From Plazaster borealis (Eukaryota > Echinodermata > Asteroidea > Forcipulatida > Labidiasteridae): a DNA stretch of 64,000 nt. Under the pieces are notes generated by a model. It worked only from the letters and a program-made list of their open reading frames with translations, did no database searches and was not told the DNA's origin. The stretch is from NCBI GenBank assembly GCA_021014325.1, contig CM037472.1, forward strand, positions 31,706,234-31,770,233. Direction: 5' to 3'. Positions within the stretch are counted from its first letter, which is position 1. Each line of letters opens with the position of its first letter. The position numbers and the translations under genes are program-made. This document shows positions 11,563-23,731 of this stretch, one piece after another.

Positions 11563-12455
11563 TTGATGGAAACTATTGTTTCTTCGGCTGATAGTTGATG
11601 TTATCCCCCACTGTTCAGCTTCAACCTCTGCAGTAGCCTATCATCATTCATAAACGACATCCATATACCGTTTGAGGTGCCCCCACCCCCCCCCCCCCCA
11701 CCCTACACACACACACACACACACACATCCTTACGGATCCGGTTTGTGGGGTACTGCTATTGTTGTTCTATTATTCCCTTTTCTGAAGAATTCCCTTGTG
11801 GGGCCCAATTGTTCCTATTGAAATGACCTTGTGGGGTCAATTGTTCCATTGTTGTCAGGACCCCACATATGCCCTTCCGTGTGTCCACAAACACACACAT
11901 ACATCTTGTTTCTTGATTCACGGCTTATTCTTGTTCATTTTGATCCAAAATTAATGACTCTCTTCTACACAAGAAATAATGAGAGTGAAGCTAGCTTGTT
12001 TATACGATACTGAGATTGTGACTCGTTTTTATTCTTGAGGGAAAATAATTTGTTTTGATAACCCAACACAAAAGGAAGGAAATTTATTTAAAGTGTATAA
12101 GTATTCTGAACCTGTGAAGGACTTAATTGTTTCAACTGTGACTTTGTAAGGGAGGTATATCTGCTGATAAAATTTAGGGACTTTCCTATTTTGTTATTTG
12201 TTCCCCCCTTTTTTTGGGGGGGGGGGGTCCGGTCACTTTCATACATCTTTGAATTGTTCCTATATTCCTCTTGTTTACCCATCACTGTCCCTTCAATCTC
12301 AGGGAGTGTTTAAAGACAAAAAGACCACACGCTCACATTCCTTACCATCCACGAACTTACCAAAAAGAACATGACTATTATTCTCTGAATTTTAGTCCAG
12401 TGTCCCCCCCCCTCCCTACCCCAACCACTCCCCGCCCTCCCTCATTTTTGTTCAT
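11563..12455. other. Microsatellites and low-complexity flank
   Basis: Poly-C with (CA)n at about 11680-11728, a CACA tract near 11888-11905, a T7G13 run at 12211-12230 and a poly-C run near 12405. No gene. Ends where the duplicated block begins. Confidence 0.6.
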
Positions 12456-12912
12456 CCCTTGCTGGTGATGTTTATATTAAATTCTTGTTGCTAGCAGTAG
12501 TTTCAATGTTCCCATACCTTGCTTCGATCCAGTATCCAACGATTACTCTGTGTCTCGTAGCAACTACACACAGAAATAACAAAACTCCACAGTACCGCGC
12601 GGTCGAAGTCCGGTCGTGTCGCCCGGTAAGGCCATGTTTTGCAGCTCTCGCTCGACTCGAGAGTCTCGCATAAAATGATAACCTAATTTATAGAGCAGTA
12701 TAAATAAATGATTGTTGAAGTCAAGAGTCACCGCTGTACTGCATCCAGCAAGAAGTCAGTTTGCATCCAAGTCACGTCATTCAATTAAGCAGTTAAAGAT
12801 ACTGTTGTGTATAGTATTGTATAGTCAAACACATGACATTGTTAATAATAAGCCTACTTTTATTATAGGCCTATATTTTGCACCTTGTGTCTGGACTGTT
12901 CAAACCATAGAT

Positions 12913-13298
12913 TTAAAGGTATCGTAGATTTAAAGGTATCGTACACGTTTGGTAATTACTCAAAACAAATATTAGCATAAAAATTTACTTGGTAACAAGC
13001 AACGGAGAGCTGTTGATAGTATAAAACATTGTAGAAAACGACTCCCTCTGAAGTAACGTAGTTTTTGAGAGAGGTAATTTCTCACTAAAATAATAAAAAC
13101 TTCTTGCAAGAAGTTTTTATTCCTATCTGAAAGCACACAAATTTGTACAACAAGGGTGTTTTTTCTTTCATCATTTTCTTGCAACTTCGATGACCAATTG
13201 AGCCCAAATTTTCACAAGCTTATGTTATGCATATGTTGGGATACACCAAGTGAGAACACTGGTCTTTGACAATTACCAAAAGTCTTCAGTGCCTTTAA
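12913..13298. mobile_element. TTAA MITE family A, copy 3
   Basis: Starts TTAAAGGTATCG and ends CAGTGCCTTTAA. The homologous position in copy II (26856-26859) holds a single TTAA with matching flanks, which proves insertion at TTAA with duplication. The first 17 bp are repeated in tandem (second TTAA at 12930-12933). The central palindrome is AACTTCTTGCAAGAAGTT. Confidence 0.92.
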
Positions 13299-13663
13299 CG
13301 CCAAAGTCTAAAGCCTCCTACAATTTTTTGACAGAAATTTGTTAGAATGGACCCTGATGCATTTATGTCATCAAGCCGCCATCTTAGAGGTAAAATGGTT
13401 ATGAAACAATGGAAACGCGTATAGCTACGTACGCACGTCGCACTGCTATCGTCCAATTTGCCTCCTTTGGCCTCAGTGAGGGCGCTTTTTGGCCTCAGTG
13501 AGGGCTTTTTTAGAGTGTGACGTCATATGCAAGGGGTCTATACCTTCTTTTGACCCCCAGCCGAGGGCGCCCTAATCAAATGACGTCATGTGCATCAGGT
13601 CAAATCGATATGCACATGGCAGTATAATCTAGACTACCAATAATACTACTCTTCTGTGCACGA

Positions 13664-16600
13664 TTAATTTGTATCCAAGTCCACCACAAAGCGTCGAATA
13701 TTGGGTGGTTCCGTACCGAGCACCTCCTCGCCCTCATAAAAGTGTTCCAATTCTTTAGGAATAACCAAGCCTTTCCATTTGACTCCATGGTATGTACGCA
13801 AAATCTGTAAGAAAACCAATACAAAATCCTTATTACAACAATAATAGTGGCCATTTGTATTGCACCATGTAGGTCTAATAAAAAGACACTCTTGGCACAG
13901 GAGAGATGCAGATAAAACAAGTGGGCCCACAATGAGTTACAAAGATGACAATTTAAACACATAAATAAGTTTTCAGATGAGTTTTGAGTCTGGTATCTGT
14001 AGTGACTTTTCGGAGATTGGGTGGGAGTTCATTCCATAGTGATGGACCAGAGTGTGAGAAGGATCGGGTTCCCCATGAGTAGTGTGTGCATGGAAACCTT
14101 TATTTCATTTCTGTCATTATACTGTCACTTTTCGATGGAGTGGTACATCCGTGCTACAAACAAACAATCAATTCAACTCTACATTTGTTTTTCCATCAAA
14201 TTATAACGAAATGCTGAATCATCAAATTCAAATATAATGTTAACGCGTGTCAAATGTCCATTAAAAACACCTTAAGTAGGTTTTTTTAATGAGCTAGATT
14301 TGTTCTTGAGAACTTGTCTTATTTATTTATTCTACTGCCGCAAAGTAGATTTCGGAATTCGGGAGACTACTTAAAAACGTTGCATGGCCCGATTTTTTTG
14401 CAGAAAGAAAAATTGTTGAAATATTTTTTTCTCTGAACGAATAATGACATAATTATTAATGCTGAATTTAAACATAATTTTGATGCTGTGTCGGCCAAGG
14501 TTAACGTTTTTCTGAACGAATTTTTACATAATTATGATGCTGTTGCAAAACGAAAAACCGAAAACAACTTTCGCACTACGGAGAGTACACAAAACACGTT
14601 AAATGCTAAAAAATAAACGCAATACCCTTGAAAGCTCATAATTTCCTTGAAAATATACAAATAGCTAATTATAATTCAAATATAAATTTTCGGGTCAAAT
14701 CAGCCATAAATCGGACTAAGCATCTTTAAAATGGCAAATATCATTAAACATTATTTATCAAAATATTTCTCTGTGAGATTAGTACTTCAACTTTGAAAAA
14801 CTTGACACAAATAAAAACAATTCTTTGATAATTTACAAATTACGTACTTTAGGTATAAGTATCTATAGCTATCTATATTATCTTTATAAAGAACGAACAA
14901 TTTTAGTTACATACATTTGTAGCAATGGTGGGAACAAATGTCGAATGAGGAGCGTATTTAAGGTGCTTGTAAAATTCTGCACTCTCCTGTCTCTGACTAG
15001 TAACATGAATGTATCGCACTTTGAGACACCTCCTGGCGTAGTCTTCCATCAAATGGTGCAGTTTCTTTCCTAGTCCTCCATTCCTTCTGCTTTTCTTGAT
15101 CACAACTACATGTATATAAAATTGATTAGACTAAAGGTGTTGTACAGGATTGGTAGAGCTGACAAAATACAGTCACAGATGTTTTGTACAATCAACCATG
15201 AAATAACTTATCTGTGAAAATTTGGGCTTAAAGGTATCGTACACGTTTGGTAATGACTCAAAACAAATATTAGCATAACAACTTACTTGGTAACAAGCAA
15301 CGGAGAGCTGTTGAAAGTATAAAACATTGTAGGAAACGACTCCCTCTGAAGTAACGTATTTTTTGAGAAAGAGGTAATTTCTCACTAAAATAATAAAAAC
15401 TTCTGCTGAAAGCACCATTTGTACAACAAGGGTGTTTTTTCGTTCATCATTTTCTTGCAACTTCGATGACCAATTGAGCCCAAATTTTCAAAGGCTTGTT
15501 ATTTTATGCATATGTTGGGATACACCAAGTTAGTGAGAACACTGGTCTTTGACAATTTCCAAACGTGTTCAGTGCCTTTAATTCGTTGTGTAAGGAGTAG
15601 GGAGAAAGTAGTGAAAAACCATGCACAAGTCAGCTTGTAAACACATTGTCCTTAATTTTGGTTGTAACAACCGAAATGCGCCTTGGAGGGTTTTCATATA
15701 CAATTTTTTCGAACAGGACTTCATTTCAGCAGAGAGGAATATTTCACAGAAATATTGTTTCTAGTATGAACTTCATAATCAGTAAGCTTTCAGACTAAAA
15801 TTAAACATTGATGTTTTTATCCTTACCAATCCTGTATAATATATCCTTTAACTTTTATTAACAGGCCTAGTATTTATATCTGTTAATAATTATAACACCA
15901 TCATTATTATTGTCTGATTTCTTCGTTTTCTTTGCCTGTTTCTTTGCATTATGGGAATTGTTGGGGTTGATTGTTTGTTGTTTGTGTTTTTTGTATTTCA
16001 CAATGAGTAATGCATACGCCTGGTTTTAAATGCCATTTCTCTCAAGCTTTAACGACAGAGAACATGAATAAATCAAACCAGAACGAAGGCAGAGTCCAAA
16101 TTAACAAACATCGGAAACGGTTAAATATAACAAAGTAATTTAAAACCCACAGTAAAAACAAACAAAAAATTCCCACAGTAAAAACAAACAAAAATTCCCA
16201 CAGGCCACAACTTCTATTGGCACAATGGCCGTTGGTCGCACGTTTTGTACAGATATGTCGCGTCTGTGACATCACATGCACACAAAAACAGTCGACTGGG
16301 TCAACAACGGATCAAAAGACCTCTTATATTTCGTAGATGCCAAAGGTTTTAACAACTGAAAGACTATAGGTTCTGTTATGCTTTCAGAAATTAAATGTAT
16401 CAAATTCATGTGTAATCAACACATTATTAAGCTTGACCAGCATAAAATGCCAGGAAAAAGTGTACTCTAAATCTTTTCTGATATGTTGGTGTTGTTTATT
16501 ATAATATACCTGCTTCAGCATACACTCGGTTTTCGTCTCCGTCGACCCCGCATACTCTCACGTGACCGACAACTTCCTTTGTCGTTGTAGCGCCCCCTCG

Positions 16601-18858
16601 CGCCTCAGTCATTATTAGCGAACACGGCAGACCTGTACACTGCGGCGTTTCGATCAAATGCAATCTATCAAAATGAAGAGGTAATGAAAAAAATTGCTGC
16701 AAGTCTGTCTCGAAAACTTGGGCTAAATGTAGCCTGAAACTTTTTCCTAAATGTAGCCCTGTCCTTTTTTGTAGCCCCGAAATTGAACACAAGTGTAGCC
16801 CCGTCCTAAATGTAGCCCCAACCTAATGTAGCCCCGAACTTGTACCTATTAGAAAAGTGGCCCCAAATTGTACCTAATTGCAGCCCAACTTAAATGTAGC
16901 CCAAAGTTGTACCTAAATGTAGCCCCGACCTAAATGTAGCCCCAAACTAATTGAAGCCCTGAATCTGTACCTAATTATATAGCCCCAACCTAAATGTATA
17001 GCCCAAAACTTGTACCTAAATGTAGTCCCGACTCATTTGTATTCCCCAAATTTGTACCTAACTGTAGTCCCGACTTATTTGTAGCTCCAAACTTGTACCT
17101 AAATGTAGCCCCGACCTTATTGTAGCCCGGGCTTGCAGGGTCCCAACGGCAAGGCGACGTTTTTTGGTCTATGGGAACTCGAAGCCCGCGCCGTATTTAA
17201 ATACCCAGAAGGGTTGGCAACCTTCCTGAGGAGAGGGTATCCTTCTTGAACTAATTAATGGTCCACTTAAGGAAGAAAAGTACTAGCAAGCAGGTTCATG
17301 CATTGCCAACAATTATGATACCTAAGAAAATACGGTGACTAAAGACAAAAATAAGTTGAACCTGGCAAAAAGACATAATTCGGTGTTTACCTGCTTACCC
17401 AAAAAACTGATTGAAATGTAAAACGTAACCAATCCTTTAAAGGGAAATACTTTAAGCCTAATTAGTTCGTAAATCGTTGTCATCAAGTATTAATTATACA
17501 GACTTATTTACCATAATTTCACAGATGACTAATGCCGGAGGGGAACGAGCACACCGCCGTTGAATGATGATTGACATCGGCGGAAGCCCTACTAATTCTT
17601 ACATTTAGGTACAAGTTTTAAGCTACATTTACGGGCTGCACAGGTTGGGAATATTGAAATTATGAATTAGGGATTACAATATCCTGATGGAGCTAATGAG
17701 TAAAACTATAGAGTCTACGTAGGAAGGTACCGTCAGACACACTATATCCCCAAGGGACCATAGTTTTCATGCAGTACATTGTAGCCTACCGGATCTGTTA
17801 TTCACCTTTCAAAAGCTTATTCGTGACATCATCCAGCGAAATCTGACTGTGGGAGTTTATACACACAACCATCTGAATACGATACGGTTGATGATTAGAG
17901 AGCTCGAGGTTCAAAGTTCATTCGGGACCACGTATGATAGTTCGTGGTTTACCAACATGGTACCCCACCCAAGCTCTTCATTGTTAACTTCGTTTAATGG
18001 TATTAAAATGTTCGTGTGTGTATAAGGACCAGTAAAGTCTACTCTTTGACAAAATTAAACTGGGTGGTTCCTTGGTTGTATTTTTAGAACAAAACCACGT
18101 CGATGAAACAAAGTAAAGATAATTGTCATTTACTGGTAATTCGACAAGTGCGATGTGAGTTCTCTCGCTACTGGACCAACTTCCGGGGTATACTCTAAAA
18201 TGGGAACAACGCTTATTCGCTACTTGCACGGATCTGCCATTTGCGTGTAGAGCCTCGACTTCATACTTCATTGCTATTGTATTTATGCATCTGTTTGGAT
18301 GAAAGTGTTCACTGCTGTCCCCAATTCGAGGCTATAGGCTCTACACGCAAATGGCTGACCGTGCAAAGGGCGAATACCTCTTTAAGGCAGAAATGAACAA
18401 CACTATACCTAGCTGAGGAATTTCTAAAGAATGGACAATAGAGGGAAAATGGAGCTCAATTATTGTCAATGAATAACATATATCTCAGTTTGTATTAATA
18501 AACACCTCGATACATAAACCTTTAGTGATCACTATACACGGAGAGAAATGGGTTAAGATGGCACTCATGGTAATAACAGTTCAATTAGGCTACACGTGAT
18601 GAGGACTTTAAATGAAAACACCCTATCATAAAGATTCATTAATAATGACAAATAAATAAATAAATCGTTTTTATATCATAGAGGCCTACCCCCGTGGTTA
18701 CAATCCAATGTAGGCTCTTAGTTACATATGACTTGGTATAGAGGGCCAATGGTGCCATACCTCTCCGCTAAACAATCCGGCCATTCCTCTTTCAGAATGC
18801 TTATGGTGTCTTCGACCAAGTCTAAATTGGCATGAACAGGTTCCAGAGAAAATGTCAT
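13664..18858 (-). CDS. NAA80: NAA80-like GNAT acetyltransferase, 4 exons
   Basis: Predicted exons on the minus strand: 18761-18858, 16510-16664, 14915-15105 and 13664-13804 (98+155+191+141 nt, stop TAA; 194 aa). All introns are GT-AG and the phases join. Seen: LEPVH and KEEWPDCLAER in exon 1; LPCSLIM and EVVGHVRVCG in exon 2; the acetyl-CoA loop RRNGGLG (R-x-x-G-x-G), then HVTSQRQESAEFYKHLKY, in exon 3. The order and spacing match NAA80 (NAT6), the cytosolic enzyme that acetylates the processed actin N-terminus. The C-terminus is short and lacks the proline-rich region of mammalian NAA80. The first ATG of copy I is at 18996 (46 extra residues), but copies II and III lack one base in that stretch, so the conserved ATG at 18858 is preferred. 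Introns contain MITEs and an AT-rich or minisatellite filling. Alternative: another small GNAT acetyltransferase. Confidence 0.68.
15132..15851. mobile_element. TTAA MITE family E, copy 2, with nested MITE-A
   Basis: Starts CTAAAGGTGTTGTACAGGAT and ends with the inverted form (AATCCTGTATAATATATCCTTTAA). It matches 28555-28929 and 11195-11562, with MITE-A copy 4 nested inside at 15228-15581. Lies just 5' of exon 3 of the NAA80-like gene, in intron 2. Confidence 0.7.
15228..15581. mobile_element. TTAA MITE family A, copy 4 (nested)
   Basis: Flanked by TTAA in the context GGGCTTAA...TTAATTCGTTG. Copy II has the undisturbed GGGCTTAATCCGTTG at 28659-28673, a second independent empty site. This copy has lost most of the central palindrome. 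Confidence 0.92.
16724..17130. repeat. TGTAGCCC degenerate minisatellite, copy I
   Basis: Around twenty imperfect repeats of a unit like TAAATGTAGCCCCRAACTTG with a TACC spacer, in intron 1 of the NAA80-like gene. A single inverted unit (TTAGGTACAAGTTTTAAGC) lies 0.5 kb further at about 17605-17640. The whole may therefore be an element with a terminal array at one side. The equivalent array in copy II is at 29828-30252. Confidence 0.7.
18214..18376. mobile_element. Palindromic MITE family B, copy 2
   Basis: A 163-bp hairpin element bounded by TATTCGC/GCGAATA with inner inverted blocks GCCATTTGCGTGTAGAGCC. Present at the same place in copy II (32029-32191), so it predates the duplication. 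Lies in intron 1 of the NAA80-like gene. Confidence 0.75.
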
Positions 18859-19128
18859 CGTTTTTATATCGACTATACGGACCGGCTGCTTTTTGGTTGA
18901 TTGGAACTCAGTCGGTGTAGTTTTTGAGCGATGGATGCGGAAGTCATTGACTAACGTACGTTTCTGTTGCGTACCGGTAAAGTCAACCGAAGCCATAATA
19001 TGACCTGCAATGGCATGACAGAATTGTGTGTGTACATGTAAATGATTGCTTGCACAGGTCATACAATATGCACAGGTTATTGCAATTTGCACATTGCACC
19101 ATATAGTCCACGACTTCACTACTGTGCA

Positions 19129-19955
19129 CAGGTCACACAAATTTTGATAATCTGGATAAATCATTTCAAATAGGTCTCAAATTGAAGAGATTAATGAAAG
19201 AAACACAAAACTGTAAAAAAAATTGAAATCGGACCTATCGTTCTTGAGTTACGGCAAATTATAGAGGTCAAATTTGAATAGCAGTTTCAGCCATTTTGGT
19301 AAAAAAGGAGGAAATTTGAATAATTTACATTTTAACTGTTCTTTTTTAATACCAATTAGTAGATCTGATCAGTCAAGTTTTGAATTTTTCCAATATTTAG
19401 GCAGGGAACCTGAAAAAAACAACAACAAAAATGCCCAATTAAGTCTTAATTTGGGCATAGGGCTCGTTAAATATGGTCCATCATGCTACGGTCCTATGAC
19501 GGGACAAGATGGATTTCATGAAAAATGACAAAGTCCAGCTAATTAATATGCATAAATGCTCTAATGTGAGAATGGTTCATCTGACAAGCCTGAATTTTGG
19601 CATAAATATTGTTTGTACTAAAAGCTTTGTTTCTGTAAAATATGGGGAAGAAAAAAATTAATTGATTTGCTAATTTGCATATTTAATTACAATATTTGGG
19701 TTTTTCGCCTCGTTATGTATGCGTAATGATTGTATATGTACTTGTAACTGGTTTCATTGTAATAATAATTTGCATATTAATACATCTGCATATATACAAT
19801 GTATATTAAATGCAATGGATATGCCACCATGTTTAAGCTCATTCTATTTTCTTGTTTTCTTTTTAGGTAGAAATAAATTCAACAAAAAATTGGGGGAACA
19901 AAAGCTGCGTGTGATATATCTGAATGATGATTGAGTTACGTACACATGTGATCAT
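19129..19955. other. Unassigned sequence next to duplication breakpoint
   Basis: Copy I departs from copy II at 19128. What follows is AT-rich with no gene and forms the 3' side of the broken transposase-like gene. No terminal inverted repeat or target duplication was found that would define the end of an element. Confidence 0.4.
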
Positions 19956-22900
19956 TCATGGTAACATAAGATCCAGCATGCCTTCGTCCCATTCTTTTTC
20001 CAGGGGATAGGACAAAAGTTCTTCAAATGGGGGGTCATACATTATTACATAGAAAGTTTTAACACCAATAAATTTCCTGTCGCCTCTTTCTACGAGCTTC
20101 TCGATGTCATCCTCACTGGCTCTCCTCAAGACTGTGCCTTTGCAATGAATAAACCCCCCAGTCTCTGAATCCAAGAACATGTGCCTGATCCTCTTTGAAA
20201 TAATTCTATCCCCTGGAAAAGGACCCCTTCGTCGTTTTTTTGCCAATAGTTTATCTTTAAGTTGTTTTATTTTTTCCTCTTTGTCAATTTCTGGAGATGA
20301 TTGTGATGATGTTCCTGGCTGCTCCTGGTCATTTGCGGTCACTACTTGTGTTATTATTGATCGGAGGTGTTTTTCTAGCTGCTCAAGGGACAATTTCTGG
20401 CCTTTCGAAGTTAAATAAAATAGATCTTTAGAGATGCCACCTTTGCTACAAGTCTTCCAATGTTTGATTTGTGAAATTAGGGCTAGCTCCAGTTCTTTGT
20501 TTGTCTTCATTTCTTCTTTTATTTTATCTGCATCTTCTTGCGAGTTGCATAGCAGTTTACAGATTTTCAGGGCATTTGCTGTGTTTTCAGTTGCCTGCTT
20601 GGTTAGTGCCTTGCTTCTTTCTTCTCTTTATTGACCCTCAATTTCTCTACAACTATCTTTTTTATATTCTCACTTTTCCGTTGGTATAGTTTAAGAAATG
20701 AAGCCCGTTGCTTTCGCGCATTGTTAATGAATTCTGATTTCTTGTCTGGGTCCATTTCATCAAGGTACGATCTTGTCTTGTTCAGACTCCATAGCAAAAT
20801 GCCCTCAAATGCAGTGTTAGCATTGGGCATTTTCCTCCGCAGATGGTCCAGACCGGCAAAGACCCGTTCTGCAGCAAGATTGTCTTTAGGGCTTGATCCT
20901 GTCTGCAGTCGTAGTTCTTCTGAAGCATTGTGGAACCGTCCACCTGTGGTAAATGATCTTCAACTTGACGGCTGATGCAAACTACAAAATGGTGGAGTAT
21001 GATAGAAAGTGCCTGTTTTGTGAGATGTTCAATGGTTGCCGTGGTGGGTGCATAGAGTGCTGTATGAAGTTGGTCCTTTGAAGGTGGGATATCTGTGAAC
21101 AACACACAACTATCATTTACCAGGGGAGATGGATCCATCATCCATTCTTCAACTTTTTTTAACAGTCGGGTGTAATATTTGTCGGTATCCATAATGTGAA
21201 TATCACTTTCCACCATTTTCATTAGCGGTGTGGTTATGTGTTGGGAAATTATTCCCATTGCTCGGATGCCTGCAAGGATGATGTCATCTTGCAAGTCAAG
21301 TTTCAAACATTTGATGTACAAGTTTTCTTCTCGTTTTGTGTCGAACGAGGTGCACAGTGTGTGGAAATGGTCGATGTGATGATAAACGGCGGCAGAGTTG
21401 TGAAAAGGTATATTAAACCTATTACCCCTGTATGCTACCAAATGAGATGTTGGTGTAATTGCTTTGAACTCTTCCACCATGCCAGACTGTTCATCACAGT
21501 CTGGCCCCAGTACGTTACAGAATGTCCTGACAGTCAGAAGAGAAGCAGATTCTTTTCCCCTATTCCACAACAACTTCTTCTCTCTGCCAATTTTGTTTTC
21601 TTCGGCTTCTATTTGTTCCCATTCAAACAGAGCAGTAGCGGCATATTCTTGCAGATTTAATACAAGGTGTTTGCCACAATATAGGTCATTGATGGTGCTA
21701 ATTTCTTGTTTGATGTGGTCTATTTCGCTCCAGTTTTTAATCACCTCAGGGAGCACTGACGCTCTCCATTTTTCAAGCAGAAATATGTAGGCTTTATTCA
21801 CTATGCATCTGTCTGTCATTGTATTCTTCACTTTCGCAAGCATCTCATGGACCTGTTGTGGGGAATTGTCTTGAACACTGAGTGTAAGTAGTTCTTCCAA
21901 TGTTTCTTTGGTTTCTTGTAGTAGAGTGTCGGCACTTTCGGAGTGAACATCATGCAGGCTCATTCCGACTGTTCCTTCATCTGTTGATGCAAGGAATGTG
22001 GTATATGCTTTTCTCTTTTTGTTCGTACCATCCACGTGCAGTGTAACTGGGTTTTTTTATGCTTGTATTTTTGACCTTGCTGCCTCTTTATTTAGCATAG
22101 CTTGCTCAATACTCAGGTACCTTATCAGTGTGGGTTTTGGCAATCTATGTATGTTCATATTGGCCACATCTTTCAGTACAATTCGTATGATCTCAGATAC
22201 TTGACTACTTGGAACACCACGAGCGATCAACTCAAACAAGGTAAGTCTAATGTCGTTTGTGTACTTCCCATTCTCAAATGACACTATTTCCCGATTGTGG
22301 ATGATGTCATCTAAACGACTCTTCAAATCCTCATTCTCGTCTGTTACTTCTTTCAATTCTTTTTTCAAGTTTTTCACAACTTCGGTATTTTTCTCACTCT
22401 GTACTACCTTGAAGTGTCTTCGGGAATTCCCCAACTGTTTTTTGTCCTTCTGCAGTCCTTTAATCTTTTTTTCCATCATTTGTATTTTTGTTTAGTATTT
22501 GTCTTGCCTTGGCCTCTTCTTGTAGTTCATCTTCTCGTCTCTGAAGTCGTCGTACAATATTTTTCTTCTGTAGACTGTTGATTTCTTTTTTCAAAGATTC
22601 ATTGATCTCCTTTAAATTGGCAAGGGTCTTGTCAAGTTTTTCGGCATGAATCTGGGATTTTTGATGCTGCTCAACCTCATCTTGCCATAGATCAACAACG
22701 TACTCCATGCAGTCACCCATATGCTCTAGTGTGTGTTCTGAGATTATATCTGGGTAGAATTCAAGATCATTATCATTACCACTGTCATCATCATCCACGT
22801 CCTCATTATCTTCATCGCATTGTGGTTCTTTTCTTGGAGTTGGGATGGTGTAAGATGCTTCAAGGAATTCTTGTAATCGTTCTTTCCTTAGATGATGTCG

Positions 22901-23390
22901 CTTCTGTGTCAAGGATTGCCAACTACTATAAACAGTACCCTGGGGTGGTAGGGTGCTGTCAGATCCAAAGATGTTGAGCCACCATAGCTCACAAACTGTT
23001 CTCCATGAGGCATTTGTTCGTTGCCGAAAATAGTGCAGCTCAAGAATCATTGCATTAGTGATTTCTTTCGGTTGGCCATCTGTACGTGTGTCAGCACGCA
23101 GCAACTCTGGTGTTAAACCACTGCTTTGGCATTGCGGACCTATAATATGACTGCTTTTTGAAGTCAAATCTGGCATTTCTAGGGACAGACCAATGATATG
23201 CTTTTGTTTTTTCTGGCTTTGCTGACATGTCGTTTTATTTTTGCAAGCATCCCTCCAATGTGTGCTGGCATATTGAGATTCAAAGCCTCGAAAACTCTTG
23301 GGAAAACCTCCCGGTACGTTTTATTGGACCTGTCAATTCGTTGACGTATTGCTTCCAGAAAAGCTATATTTGGGATCCCTTGCCAATGAT
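19956..23390 (-). pseudogene. Broken transposase-like coiled-coil protein
   Basis: Consecutive minus-strand frames give one long protein of about 1,100 codons, broken by frameshifts near 23170, 22470, 20960 and 20610 and by a TAA at 22057-22059. The first exon seen starts after a good acceptor (TTTTCAACAG, 23391-23400), so a further 5' exon is missing or unrecognised. In order: a region with MPAHIGGMLAKIKRHV; a segment around WRTVCELWWLNIFG; an acidic tract (DNEDVDDDDSGND); a coiled coil; a core beginning LHVDGTNKKRKAYTTFLAST, then MTDRCIVNKAYIFLLEKWR, CGKHLVLNLQ, GNRFNIPFHN and ERVFAGLDHL, followed by PNANTAFEGILLWSLNKT; then a second coiled coil. The DGT and DR motifs plus the ERVF-type motif look like an RNase-H-fold transposase, and I recall similar uncharacterised proteins in fish, corals and molluscs. 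Family name not known to me. No terminal repeats were found, so host origin remains possible. Confidence 0.55.
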
Positions 23391-23612
23391 CTGTTGAAAA
23401 TAAAAAAAATTAAAAATTACAAATACCAATTATTTATGTGTGCCCCCTCATATGTCACAGAAAATCACAGCAATAGAAAAAGAAAAAATGTTTTTCCAGA
23501 AGTACAAAATTCCATATAATTTTTAACAATAGATGCTGGAAAAAAATTGTGATTGAAGTTTTTTTTAACACAATCGCGAGGAGTAACACCACAGGATAGA
23601 ACCAGTCCATCG
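23391..23612. other. Intron or breakpoint flank
   Basis: AT-rich sequence between the transposase-like exon (acceptor at 23391) and the start of the third NAA80-region copy. It probably includes intron sequence of the former. Confidence 0.4.
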
Positions 23613-23633
23613 AGGGCCAATAATGTGCCATAC

Positions 23634-23731
23634 CTCTCCGCTAAACAATCCGGCCATTCCTCTTTCAGAATGCTTATGGTGTCTTCGATCAAGTCTAGAT
23701 TGGCATGAACAGGTGCCAGAGAAAATGCCAT
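23634..23731 (-). pseudogene. NAA80-like exon 1, orphan copy III
   Basis: The 98-nt exon is intact, from ATG at 23731 to a preserved donor (GAGAG|GTATGG). It encodes MAFSLAPVHANLDLIEDT followed by ISILKEEWPDCLAER. No downstream exons follow on this side before the unrelated transposase-like region, so no complete product is possible. It might be spliced to exons of copy I some 7 kb away, but nothing in the sequence shows this. Confidence 0.7.

Larger units (their letters stand above)
12456..19128. repeat. Segmental duplication, copy I
   Basis: Direct duplicate of 26409-32953. Homology starts at CCCTTGCTGGTGATG and ends at CCACGACTTCACTACTGTGCA. The copies are nearly identical over long stretches, with scattered substitutions and indels. 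Copy I carries two MITE-A insertions (12913-13298, 15228-15581) absent from copy II. Copy II carries a 695-bp element absent from copy I. The block contains a complete NAA80-like gene. Confidence 0.9.

Noticed and set aside
13600..13962. 120-aa minus-strand frame overlapping exon 4 of the NAA80-like gene
   Set aside because: Different frame from the splice-consistent exon (13664-13804). It reads through the intron and has no domain.
19129..23612. The transposase-like segment as one insertion with defined ends in NAA80 copy I
   Set aside because: No terminal inverted repeats or short target duplication. The flanks are two ~390-bp copies of the same region, as in a recombination-made duplication.
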